Shown: piece by piece, positions 17,076 to 25,382 of the stretch | Numbering within the stretch: position 1 is the first letter of the stretch | How the letters are laid out: the number at the start of each line of letters is the position of its first letter | Assembly (NCBI RefSeq): GCF_031082295.1 | Contig: NZ_JAVHLD010000017.1 | Span: 1-56,769, forward strand | Origin: Humidesulfovibrio sp. | Lineage (GTDB): Bacteria > Desulfobacterota > Desulfovibrionia > Desulfovibrionales > Desulfovibrionaceae | Reading direction: 5' to 3' | Length of the DNA: 56,769 nt | The notes under the pieces: generated by a model | The model's input: the letters and a program-made list of their open reading frames with translations, nothing else | The model's database searches: none | Told to the model about the DNA's origin: nothing | Made by a program: the position numbers and the translations under genes

Positions 17076-18796
17076 GGCTCCACCGGATAGCCCCGGGCTT
17101 CCCAGGAAGACAGCCCATCTTCAAGGACCAGCACGCGCTCATGCTCGCGGGCCGTGAGTTTCGTCGCCACCTCCTCGTCCCAGCGGCGGCTGATGTTGCC
17201 GCCGTAGACGATGAGAGGAGTGGACAGCGGCACCTGGGCGAAACGCATGAGGTACACCATGTCGAACAGGGCCGGGGTCAGGTTCACCGCCCCCCGCACA
17301 CGCCGCTGGTCAAAAAACGCCTGGGGCCGCGCGTCCACAATGAGCGCGCCGTCGCTCTGCTGCAGCTCCCTGGCCTTCTGGGCCGTGACGGTCTGGGACG
17401 GTGGCCGCTTGAGATGCTCTGGCACCAGCGGGACGCCGTTGGGGCTTGCCAGGTTGAACAAAAAGCCAAGCAGCATGGCCGCCACCAGGATCACCCCGCA
17501 ATCCAGCCAGGAAAAACGTTTGGAGCGCAGGCCCTCGGCGTGCAGGAAAGACCGCACCCGCTCGCCTGCGCGCTCCAGCAGGTCGATGGTCTGGCGGGCC
17601 TCCGTAAGCTCGTTCACGGTGCGCGTGAGTTCCTCGTTCTGGCTCTTGAGTCCCTCGTTCAAGGCGGTGATGGTGGCGAGGTGACGCGCTCCCAGGACGT
17701 AGCCCATGAGCGTGCCCACCTGGGCCTGAACCATCTGAACGTCCTCGCTCTCAAGCGCCTCGCCGGAGATGGTCTCGCCAAGGACCAGCACGCCCTGGAC
17801 GTCTCGATCCAGCGAAAAATACATGGCGCAGACGCCCTCGAAGGGAAGGCCGCAACCGGCCAAAGCCACCGCCGGATTCTCGACGGAATCCACCGTGAGC
17901 GGGGCCACGCTGCGCGCTCCTGACGCCAAAAAGGCCTTGTAGACCAGCACATCGGCCGCAGCGTAGCCGGACAGCCCGGTGTCCGGCGCGCCCCGCAGCG
18001 CCAAGTCCACGCTGTGCGCAAGGCGGTCCAGCACCAGCACCATCCCGCAGTTCACGCTGAAGGCGCCCAGCACGGTCAGCAGGAAACCGTCCAGTATGCC
18101 CTGGACATCGTGCACGTGGGCCATCTCCGCAGCCAGCTCGTTGATGGCCGACAGCTGGTGCACCCGGCGGTCCAGCCCGCGCTGGGCGGCCTGGGAGGTG
18201 GCCAGGGCTTCGGTGAGGCGGTCGTTCTTGCGCCCCAGGTCCACGCTGAGCTGGCGGATGTTGCTCACGGCCAAGGCCCCGCGCAGGGCGCCGATGAGCA
18301 GGTGCAGCAGGCTGTGCAGCAGGGTCGAGGAGTCCGCGTCCAGCTCCCCGCCCGCGCCTGTGCCGTCCGCGGAAAGCAGCGGCCCCAGGGCCAGCAGGCC
18401 GCAGTGGCTCTCGTCCACGTTGAAGCAGAGCAGGATGTCCATGCCCCTGGGCAGCAGGCTGTCGCTGCCGGCCTGGTCACGGCGGATGACCCGTATCTTC
18501 GAGGACGGAAAATCTCCGTCCAGATCGCGGTAGGGGAAATAGGCATCGCAGATGTCTGGCAGGCGCTGCTCCAGCGCCTCGGCCTCGGCAGGGGGCAGCC
18601 CGCGCGAGAGCACCATGCCCTCGCAGCCGGCGGGACGGGCCAGCACCGCAACGCCGCGCATGGCACCGATGGGGCCCATGGCCGTGAGCAGGAAGGTCTC
18701 CATGATCTTGCGCGGTTGGAGAATGCCGGAAAGCTCCTGGGCGGTTTCCAGCAGGACGCGCAGGCTCAGGCGCTTGCGCTCAAGCTCCGTGAGCAT
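17072..18796 (-). CDS. GAF-like sensor with TM segment and C-terminal rhodanese-like domain
   Basis: The protein has 574 residues. Residues 1-160 and about 195-370 look like two GAF-type sensory regions. A coiled coil follows (about 378-425), then a single TM segment (about 433-451) and a C-terminal rhodanese-like domain (about 470-574). The topology suggests cytoplasmic GAF regions and a periplasmic rhodanese domain. The active-site Cys expected in the V-Y-C-x-G loop is Gly (VYGGNISR, about residue 532), so sulfur transfer by the usual chemistry is not possible; it may bind a ligand or partner. It sits between the redoxin and the MauE/DoxX gene. GGGGGAGG precedes the ATG. Confidence 0.72.
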   Translation of the reverse strand: MLTELERKRLSLRVLLETAQELSGILQPRKIMETFLLTAMGPIGAMRGVAVLARPAGCEGMVLSRGLPPAEAEALEQRLPDICDAYFPYRDLDGDFPSSKIRVIRRDQAGSDSLLPRGMDILLCFNVDESHCGLLALGPLLSADGTGAGGELDADSSTLLHSLLHLLIGALRGALAVSNIRQLSVDLGRKNDRLTEALATSQAAQRGLDRRVHQLSAINELAAEMAHVHDVQGILDGFLLTVLGAFSVNCGMVLVLDRLAHSVDLALRGAPDTGLSGYAAADVLVYKAFLASGARSVAPLTVDSVENPAVALAGCGLPFEGVCAMYFSLDRDVQGVLVLGETISGEALESEDVQMVQAQVGTLMGYVLGARHLATITALNEGLKSQNEELTRTVNELTEARQTIDLLERAGERVRSFLHAEGLRSKRFSWLDCGVILVAAMLLGFLFNLASPNGVPLVPEHLKRPPSQTVTAQKARELQQSDGALIVDARPQAFFDQRRVRGAVNLTPALFDMVYLMRFAQVPLSTPLIVYGGNISRRWDEEVATKLTAREHERVLVLEDGLSSWEARGYPVEP

Positions 18797-18849
18797 GGCC
18801 GCCTCCCCCGCTGGCGCTCGCTGCAGTAATCCCAGACGCCCTGTTCATG

Positions 18850-19416
18850 CTACTTGAGCGCCTCCTTGATGCGCGCGAGCATCGCCTCGATGTCCTCGTC
18901 CACGCCGAGGTGGCTGTAGAGCACCTTTCCGGCCGGTGTGACGATCATGGTGAAGGGGGTCTTGGGCTCACGCAGGAGCTTGTGATTCTTGTAGTTTTCA
19001 TCAGCCACGACGGGGTACTTGTATAGACCTGTCTTGCGCAGGCTCTCCACTTCCATGTCGTTGCCGCCTGCGGCCAGCCCGAGCAGGCGCACCTCACCGG
19101 CCTGAATGCGGCGGGAAAGACGGGAGTAAAGGGTGTTGAAGGAACCCACCTGCTTCGCGCACTCGCTGCAGTACACGCCGATGACTTCAAGAACGATGAC
19201 CTTGGCCTTCAGGTCCTGCAGGCCGAAGGTCTTCTTCCCGGCCACGCCGAGGTCCTTTGCGTCCTGCCCGAAGACCGGAACCTTCAGCTGCAAGGTGGGC
19301 AGGGTCTGGCCTGGCGCTGGCAACTTGTCGCCCTGGGCTGTTGCAGCCAGGGCCGCTCCAGCGAACACCAGCAGCGCCAAGGCGCAAAACACAGAGACTT
19401 TCAGGGATGCTCGCAT
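18850..19416 (-). CDS. Exported thioredoxin-fold redoxin (TlpA-like)
   Basis: The protein has 188 residues, with a cleavable signal peptide (about 1-25, ending AGAALA). A thioredoxin-like domain follows with C83 and C86 in YCSECAK, a variant CxxC, and a cis-Pro segment KTPFTMIVTP. It should act as a periplasmic thiol-disulfide protein. The ATG at 19416 was chosen because AAGGAGGA lies 6 bp upstream; an in-frame ATG six codons earlier has none. It is the fourth gene of the seven-gene operon. Two paralogues with similar layout occur at 23675-24313 and 29639-30196. Confidence 0.82.
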   Translation of the reverse strand: MRASLKVSVFCALALLVFAGAALAATAQGDKLPAPGQTLPTLQLKVPVFGQDAKDLGVAGKKTFGLQDLKAKVIVLEVIGVYCSECAKQVGSFNTLYSRLSRRIQAGEVRLLGLAAGGNDMEVESLRKTGLYKYPVVADENYKNHKLLREPKTPFTMIVTPAGKVLYSHLGVDEDIEAMLARIKEALK

Positions 19417-19430
19417 GCGTCCTCCTTGAT

Positions 19431-20147
19431 TCAAGGGGCTGCCAGGGCAGCGGCGTCGGAATCATAGAGCGTCACCAGCTTGGCGATGCCCACAATCTCA
19501 AAGACCTTGCGGAAGTTCTCAGACAGCCCGGCGATGCACACCCGCTCGCCACGCTCCCGGGACTCCAGCAGAAGCTGGGTCAGAAGCGCCAGGCCCGCGC
19601 CGTTGGTGGAGGCGGACTCGTCGAAATGCAGGATGATGCGCGGCTTGCCAAGCCCTCTGGCGCGTTCCATGGCCTGGGCCAGGAAGGGCTCGCTGCGCGC
19701 GGTGACGCTGCCGCGGATGGTGAGGATGGCCGCGCCGTCCACGCCCTCGACGCTGATCTCCTCGGCCTTGCTTTTGGCGATGGCGATGCGCTCTTCGGCG
19801 CGTTTCAGGGCCTGGCTCAGGGCCACGCGCTGCACGGGCTTGTTGATGAAGTCCGTGGCGTCGAGGTTGAGCGCGCGGATGGCCAGGTCCATGTCGCCGT
19901 GGCCGGTGATGACGATGACCTCGGCGTGGGGGTCGATCTCCTTGATGCGCTTCAGCACCTCGATGCCGTCCATGACCGGCATCTTGATGTCGGTCAGGAC
20001 CACGCCGGGCCGCTCGCGCTCGAAGGCCTCCAGCCCTTCGGCCCCGTTGGCCGCAGTGAGAATCTCGTAGCCATAGGCCGCCAGGAGCAGCCGGAACATG
20101 TTGAGCGTCGGCTGCTCGTCGTCGATGACAAGAATCTTTCTCTCCAC
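19431..20147 (-). CDS. Response regulator with C-terminal STAS domain
   Basis: The protein has 238 residues. Residues 1-120 form a CheY-like receiver with acidic D9-D10, the phospho-acceptor D53 (LTDIKMPVMDG) and the late Lys (NKPV). A short helical linker leads to a STAS domain (about 140-238) of the anti-sigma-factor antagonist type. The STAS site usually reads D-S-x-G; here it reads TNGAGLALL, so the phosphorylatable Ser is absent. The output is thus likely protein binding and not DNA binding. The start is GTG with AGGAGAG upstream. It follows the histidine kinase by 16 bp, which is its obvious cognate. Confidence 0.85.
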   Translation of the reverse strand: MERKILVIDDEQPTLNMFRLLLAAYGYEILTAANGAEGLEAFERERPGVVLTDIKMPVMDGIEVLKRIKEIDPHAEVIVITGHGDMDLAIRALNLDATDFINKPVQRVALSQALKRAEERIAIAKSKAEEISVEGVDGAAILTIRGSVTARSEPFLAQAMERARGLGKPRIILHFDESASTNGAGLALLTQLLLESRERGERVCIAGLSENFRKVFEIVGIAKLVTLYDSDAAALAAP

Positions 20148-20163
20148 GAAAACTCTCCTGTCG

Positions 20164-22158
20164 TTAATGCGTCTGCGGGAAGAACAGGTGGAAGGTGGTT
20201 CCCTTCCCAGGCTCGCTGTCGATGCGAATCTGGCCGCCGTAATCCCGCACAATTCCGTAGGTTATGGCCAATCCCAGGCCCATGCCCTGGCCGGTTTCCT
20301 TGGTGGTGAAGAAGGGCTCGAAAATCTTGTCGCGCACATCGTCGGGGATGCCCACGCCGGTGTCGGAGATCTCCACGCCGACGCCTCCGCCTTCGGCGCA
20401 GGTGCGCAGGCCGATCGCGCGCTCGGCGTCCATGTCCGAGGCCTGGCTGGCTTCGTTGATGGCGTCGCGGGCGTTGGTCAACAGGTTGAAGAACACTTGC
20501 TGCAGGCGGTTGTCCTGGGCCAGGATGGTCGGCAGGTTCTGGCCCAGGTCAAGGTTGAAGCGGATGTTGTCCAGCTCGAACTGGCGGCGCACGATAGTCA
20601 GCACGCTGCCGATGGGCTTGTTCACGTCGATGCGCTCTTTCAGCATCTCGGCCTTGCGCCCGAAGGCCCGCAAGGTGTTGATGATCTCGGCGGCGCGGTC
20701 CACCTGGGCGCTTATCTCCAGCACGACCTGGTGGAACTGCTCCGGGGAGACCGAGCGCCCCTGCTCTTCCATGAGGGCCAGGAACTCACTGCCCATCTTG
20801 ATGGCGTTGAGCGGCTGGTTCAGCTCGTGCGCGATGCCCGCGCTCATCTCGCCCAGCGACTTCATCTTGCCCGCCTGGATGACCTGGGCGTCCTTCTCGA
20901 TCATCTCGGTGATGTCCGTGACGGCGATGATGATGGCGTGCCGCCCCCGATAGGAGATGGGGCAGGCGTGGACGTTGACGTAGAAGGGCTTCGCGCCCTT
21001 TTTGTAGTGCAGCACCTTGGGGTGGTACAGGCAGCCCGAGCCGCCGCCCTTGCCCTCGTAGGTGATGAGGCAGTCGCTGCGGTTCTCCGGCCCAAGGGCC
21101 AGATACGACATGCCCAGAAGCTCGTCCTTGTCGTAGCCGTAGAGTTCAAGGGCGCGCGGGTTGACGTCCACGATCTGGAAGTTCTCGCAGTCCACCACGA
21201 ACACCGGGTCCGGGCCGGAGTCGAACAGGGAGCGGTACTTCTCCTCGCTCTCGCGCAGGCGCCTGCGATAGAGCTTGATGCTCCAGACCATGTTGCGGAA
21301 GCTGTCGCCCAGCTGGACGACTTCGTCGCCGCTGCGCTTGCGGTAGAACACGCAGTTCTTGCAGGTGCGGTGCGTCGCCGCCTGTCGGGCCGACTGGTCG
21401 AAGTGCCAGCAGGGCATCTCGGTGTTCACATAGGCCGGGCACTCTGCGGGCCGCCAGTTCTGGTCATCTTCCTGGAAGTCCAGGCTGATGTCGAAATTCC
21501 CTCGCGAGAGTTCATCGGAGATGCGCGTGAGCTTGGAAATGGGCCGCGTGATGTACTGGGTGATGCGGTTTGAGAGGAAAAAGATGATGCCGATGATGGC
21601 GGAGATGAAGCCCAGGAACGTCAGGCGCAGCTTGGATATGAGGCTGTCGATGTGGCTCTTGGACAGGCCCACGTGCACGGTGCCGATGCGGTACAGGCCT
21701 TCCTTGATGGGCACGGCGATGTCGTGGATGGACTCGTTCTCCACGGTGACCAGGCGCACGCTGCGGTTCTCGTTCTGGGGCACCTGGTTGGCCAGCCGCA
21801 GTTCGCTGGGGAAGGGGCGCACCAGCGTATGGGCCAGCACCTCCCCCCCCTGGTCGGTGATGAAGATGTAGGAGATGAGGTGCTTGCGCTCGTGCAGCCG
21901 GGCCTCGTCGAAGATCAGCGAGAGCAGTTGGGGGTACTTCTTGTCGAGCATGAAGGTGCTGCCGCGCTCGGCGATGGAGTGGGCCACGGCGCTGCCGCGC
22001 ATCTCAAGCTCGCTCGTCAGCGAGGACACCAGGATGTACCGGGCCACGAAGGCGATGGCCACGCTGATGAGCAGCACCACCGCAAGGATGGAGCCGAAGA
22101 TCTTGTTCTTCAGGCTTAAGCCGCCGTAGCGCTTGAGGGAATCTCGGAGGAGGCTCAT
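20164..22158 (-). CDS. Membrane sensor histidine kinase with HAMP Cys-cluster insertion and PAS domain
   Basis: The protein has 664 residues. TM1 (about 21-45) and TM2 (about 180-197) flank a periplasmic sensor region of about 135 residues. The HAMP helix 1 (PISKLTRISDELSRGNF) is followed by an inserted segment with C240, C250, C266 and C269 (CPAY..., PCWHF, CKNC), and then the HAMP-like exit helix. A PAS domain spans about 306-420. The dimerisation helix carries His444 (IAHELNQP), and the ATPase has N (NLLTNARDA), G1 (DTGVGIP) and G2 (GMGLGL) boxes. Its start overlaps the stop of the binding-protein gene by 4 bp (ATGA), linking ligand capture to signalling. Confidence 0.9.
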   Translation of the reverse strand: MSLLRDSLKRYGGLSLKNKIFGSILAVVLLISVAIAFVARYILVSSLTSELEMRGSAVAHSIAERGSTFMLDKKYPQLLSLIFDEARLHERKHLISYIFITDQGGEVLAHTLVRPFPSELRLANQVPQNENRSVRLVTVENESIHDIAVPIKEGLYRIGTVHVGLSKSHIDSLISKLRLTFLGFISAIIGIIFFLSNRITQYITRPISKLTRISDELSRGNFDISLDFQEDDQNWRPAECPAYVNTEMPCWHFDQSARQAATHRTCKNCVFYRKRSGDEVVQLGDSFRNMVWSIKLYRRRLRESEEKYRSLFDSGPDPVFVVDCENFQIVDVNPRALELYGYDKDELLGMSYLALGPENRSDCLITYEGKGGGSGCLYHPKVLHYKKGAKPFYVNVHACPISYRGRHAIIIAVTDITEMIEKDAQVIQAGKMKSLGEMSAGIAHELNQPLNAIKMGSEFLALMEEQGRSVSPEQFHQVVLEISAQVDRAAEIINTLRAFGRKAEMLKERIDVNKPIGSVLTIVRRQFELDNIRFNLDLGQNLPTILAQDNRLQQVFFNLLTNARDAINEASQASDMDAERAIGLRTCAEGGGVGVEISDTGVGIPDDVRDKIFEPFFTTKETGQGMGLGLAITYGIVRDYGGQIRIDSEPGKGTTFHLFFPQTH

Positions 22159-23489
22159 GGCCGCGCCCCCGTGGGGATGGGAGCGTGGGCATTGGCCGGA
22201 CCCTTGGCCGTGGCATTGGCGTGCGCTCGAACCTCATCCAGCGCGTGCAGCACCTCCGGCCAATCGCTGATGAGCACGAAGTGCCCCCCCGCCAGCCGGG
22301 TGAAGTACACTCGCTCCATGCCCTGGTGGTTGTCCGGCCCGAAGGAAACCACAGTGCCTGGCCCCAGGGTGTAGTCGCGAATGGACTCGATGGCGTTGAT
22401 GAACCCCTCGCGCGTCAGCTCGCGGCCGGCCAGCTTCAGGCCCTCCACCAGGATGCGGGCGTTGATGTAGCCCTCCAGGCCGACGGAGTTGGGCTTGTCG
22501 TCGGGGAAATACTTGGCCAGCAGGTGCACGTACTCCTCGGCGCTGCCCAGCAGCTGGCGGGCTTCCGGGCCTTCGAAGGGCGGCACCACCTGGGACATGA
22601 CCACCACCTGGCCTGGGTTGTCGCCCAGGCGGCGGGCCAGTTCCTCCGCGCCCACGAAGGACACTGTGTGGAAGATGGGCTGGAAGCCACGCTCGGCGGC
22701 AAGCTGGATGAATTTGGCGCAGGGGTCGTAGGTGCCGATCATGACGACGGCCTCGGCCCCGGACTTCTGGATCTTGGCCAGGCCGTCGGCCACATCGAGG
22801 GTGCCGCGCACGTAAAAGCCGCGCGCCACGGGCTCCAGCCCGAACTCCTTCAGTGCCAGTTCCGTACCGGTGAGACCGTCGAACCCGTAGGCGTCATACT
22901 GATAGAACACTGCGATGCGCGTAAGCCCGAGGTCTTTCACCAGGTGCCGCACGGCGGCGGCGGTTTCCTGGTAATAGGAAGCGCGGATGTTGATGACATA
23001 GCGGTTGAAGGGCTCGCGCAACGCGTTGGCCCCGGTGAACATGCCCAGCAGCGGAATGCGCGCGTCCTCGATCAGGGGCAGTATCTTTACCGTGGTGGGC
23101 GTGCCCACATAGCAGAACAGGGCGAAGACCTGGTCCTGCACGATGAGCTTTTGGGTGTTGGCCAGGCAGCGGGGCGGGTCATAGGAGTCGTCGTAGGCGG
23201 TCAGTTCGATGCGCCGCCCCCATACCCCGCCCTGGTCGTTGATGTGCTTGATGTAGGAGAGCGCCCCGCGCAGGGTCTGTGTGCCCAGGTAGCTGGCGTG
23301 GCCGGAAAGGGCCAGCGACGACCCCAGGGCGATGACCTTGTCCGTCACGCCGGGGGTCTGGCGCTCGGAGGCCACCTTCTCGCCTTTGGAGTCGCAGCCG
23401 GAAAGGGCCAGGAGCAGGCACAAAAAAAGCGCGAGACCAGTGGAAGCCGCTAGGGTCGAGGAAATCCGCACGCAACGAGGCAACCTCAC
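22155..23489 (-). CDS. Periplasmic binding lipoprotein (branched-chain amino acid type, Peripla_BP_6)
   Basis: The protein has 444 residues. The signal ends in LALSGC, giving a lipidated Cys32. The remainder is a type I periplasmic binding fold: KVIALGSSLALSGHASYLG near the start, GALSYIKHINDQGGVWGR, and DDSYDPPRCLANTQKLI. Such proteins bind amino acids or related small molecules for ABC uptake. No permease or ATPase gene is near; a histidine kinase overlaps its 3' end, so it likely presents a ligand to that kinase. Three GTG codons are possible starts; the third (23489) lies 7 bp after GGAGG and was chosen. Confidence 0.85.
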   Translation of the reverse strand: MRLPRCVRISSTLAASTGLALFLCLLLALSGCDSKGEKVASERQTPGVTDKVIALGSSLALSGHASYLGTQTLRGALSYIKHINDQGGVWGRRIELTAYDDSYDPPRCLANTQKLIVQDQVFALFCYVGTPTTVKILPLIEDARIPLLGMFTGANALREPFNRYVINIRASYYQETAAAVRHLVKDLGLTRIAVFYQYDAYGFDGLTGTELALKEFGLEPVARGFYVRGTLDVADGLAKIQKSGAEAVVMIGTYDPCAKFIQLAAERGFQPIFHTVSFVGAEELARRLGDNPGQVVVMSQVVPPFEGPEARQLLGSAEEYVHLLAKYFPDDKPNSVGLEGYINARILVEGLKLAGRELTREGFINAIESIRDYTLGPGTVVSFGPDNHQGMERVYFTRLAGGHFVLISDWPEVLHALDEVRAHANATAKGPANAHAPIPTGARP

Positions 23490-23674
23490 CACCACACCTC
23501 CAGGCCGGAAAGACCAGCTCACGAAAGACGTTTGCAAATGAAACCCACGAACGACGCTACGACAGTTGCGCCAGCGCTTCAACAGAAATCGCGCCCGACA
23601 CCCCCTCATCCAGGCACCCCCCCTTGCCAAAACCAGCGCAAGGTGGCATCGCACCGAATATGCAACATCTTCGA

Positions 23675-24313
23675 ATGAGCGAATATCGTCCTTTCCGCGC
23701 CCTTCCCAGGCAGTTGCCGAAGATCATGTCCATGGCCCTCGCCGTTGCCTTGAGCCTGTCGATGCTTCTGGCGGCCCTGCCCGAACGGGGTCTGGCGGCG
23801 CAGCCCTCGGCGGCCTTCCCGGACCTGGCGCTGCACCTCTCCGCTCAGAACGCAGCGGCCTTGGGCCTGGCCTCCGCCGGGCCGACCAGCCTCTCGCGCA
23901 TTCCGGCACAGGGGCTGCTCGTGCTGCTGGTGAGCTATTTCTGCCCGCCCTGCCACAAGGAAATGCCGCGCATCAAGGATCTTGCGCGGCGCATCCGCGA
24001 GCGCGGCCTGGCCGAGCGCATCCGCATGGTGGGGCTGGCCACCGGCGATGACGAGGCCCTGGTGGAACGCTTCACGCAGCGGCACGGCGGCCTGCCCTTC
24101 GCCCTTGTGCCCGACCCGGCCCTGGCTGCGCACAAGCGCCTGGGCAGCCCGGTGGTGCCGACCCTCTACGCCCTCAGCAACATCGGGGGACGCCTGCGCC
24201 TTTTGAGCGTGCGCCAGGGCGAGTTCATCGAAGACCCCGACGCGTTTCTGGACTCCTTCCTGCGTGCGCTGCCCGCCCCCTCGGGCCACGCCAAGCCGCT
24301 TTCCGGACAGTGA
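23675..24313 (+). CDS. Exported thioredoxin-fold protein, CPPC motif (TlpA-like)
   Basis: The protein has 212 residues from the ATG at 23675. The basic N-terminus (about 18 residues) and hydrophobic core (about 20-35, ending GLAAQ) form a signal peptide or anchor. The thioredoxin-like domain has C90 and C93 in FCPPCHKE, and a cis-Pro segment VVPTLY. No ribosome site is obvious for this ATG; an internal ATG at MSMALAV would remove the basic region and is less likely. It opens the plus-strand formate dehydrogenase locus and is paralogous to 18850-19416 and 29639-30196. Confidence 0.75.
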   Translation: MSEYRPFRALPRQLPKIMSMALAVALSLSMLLAALPERGLAAQPSAAFPDLALHLSAQNAAALGLASAGPTSLSRIPAQGLLVLLVSYFCPPCHKEMPRIKDLARRIRERGLAERIRMVGLATGDDEALVERFTQRHGGLPFALVPDPALAAHKRLGSPVVPTLYALSNIGGRLRLLSVRQGEFIEDPDAFLDSFLRALPAPSGHAKPLSGQ

Positions 24314-24369
24314 CAACCGCCTCAAGATCTGGCACTAGGATTCTCGCAAGAGCACATGCAGGGAGCGAC

Positions 24370-25254
24370 ATGACCGAGGGGATGACGACAGCTGGGGAGG
24401 AGAGCCAGGACGCCGAAGCAAGGGCCAGGGCCACGCTGCTTTGGCGCTGTTGGCCCGACGGCAAGAAGTTCTGCCCTCGCTGCCGCGCCGAAGCCCCCTA
24501 CGCCCTGGCCGAGGGCCGCTTGCGGTGCGGGGCCTGCCGCTACACTTTCCACGACTTCACCGGCCGCTGGCTCAACTTAAGCGGCCTCACCCCCGCGCAA
24601 TGGATTGAACTGGCCCGCGCATTTGCGCTGGACGCCAGCACCCGCGAGGCCGCGCTCGCCACCGGGATCTCGTACAACACGGCCTTCAAGGCCCTGACGG
24701 TCCTGCGCCTTGCCATCCTGGCCCAGGGCGCGGATGCCAACCAGCTCTTCAGCCAGCAGACCGGATTGAGCGACCTGTTCAGCAATTCCAAGCTCTGCCC
24801 CGCGCCCGAAGCCCTTGTCGGCGAGGTTCCGGTCTACGGCATCCTGAGCCAGGGGCGGCGCGTGTTCGTGGACATGGTGCCGGAGCTTACAGCGGAGAGT
24901 GTGCTGCACTTCAACCACAACTTCCACCTGCGCGTGGCGCGCCTCGGGCACATCCTGATCACGGACCGCTACAAGACCTACGACGGCCTCATTCTTTGCG
25001 GCGACGACCGCCTGCCCTACCACTATCTCCTGCGCCACCAGGGCTCCCCCTTTGCCGAAGCCGGCAGCCCTTTCTGGCTCTATGCCCGTGACCGGCTGCG
25101 CCAGTTCAAGGGGCTCTCCGCCCGGCGCTTCCCGCTGTATTTGAAAGAACTTGAGCTGCGCTACAACCGTCAGGGCGAAGACCTCCTGCCGCTGTTCCTC
25201 GACGCGCTGTGCGCTCCAATCCCTTCAGCAGCCCCAGCCTCCGCCAATCCGTAA
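24370..25254 (+). CDS. Degenerate IS1595/ISXO2-type transposase-like protein (probably domesticated)
   Basis: The protein has 294 residues. An N-terminal zinc ribbon (CPRC...CGAC, about 38-58) and helix-turn-helix-like segment (about 75-115) match IS1595-family transposases. The RNase-H-like region is recognisable by VPVYGILSQ, ITDRYKTYDGLILCG, FWLYARDRLRQFKGLS and LELRYNRQG. The segment that should hold the first catalytic Asp (DESYFG in active relatives) is missing, and the catalytic Glu of IESFW reads GSPFW. Only the middle Asp remains. I see no flanking inverted repeats. The frame is intact and has ordinary codon use for this genome. Its place between a redoxin and fdnG suggests a retained regulatory or DNA-binding role. 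The start ATG at 24370 has AGGGAGC upstream. Confidence 0.75.
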   Translation: MTEGMTTAGEESQDAEARARATLLWRCWPDGKKFCPRCRAEAPYALAEGRLRCGACRYTFHDFTGRWLNLSGLTPAQWIELARAFALDASTREAALATGISYNTAFKALTVLRLAILAQGADANQLFSQQTGLSDLFSNSKLCPAPEALVGEVPVYGILSQGRRVFVDMVPELTAESVLHFNHNFHLRVARLGHILITDRYKTYDGLILCGDDRLPYHYLLRHQGSPFAEAGSPFWLYARDRLRQFKGLSARRFPLYLKELELRYNRQGEDLLPLFLDALCAPIPSAAPASANP

Positions 25255-25382
25255 AGAGCCTCCTTTCGCCGAGCCCTGAGCCCAGCCTCAGCCTGCCAGT
25301 GCCAAACCTTGCGCAGGAAACGCTTTGTTTGACGCAGACCCCACTTGTTGTGCTAGGAAGAACACTATAGAGTGGAGGTACT

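Noticed and set aside
22155-23654. Longer start at 23654 for the binding lipoprotein
   Set aside because: The extra 55 residues place the signal peptide far from the N-terminus. The third GTG at 23489 has GGAGG at 7 bp and gives a normal lipoprotein signal.
24313-25382. Intact insertion sequence
   Set aside because: No terminal inverted repeats or target duplications are visible and the transposase lacks two catalytic residues.
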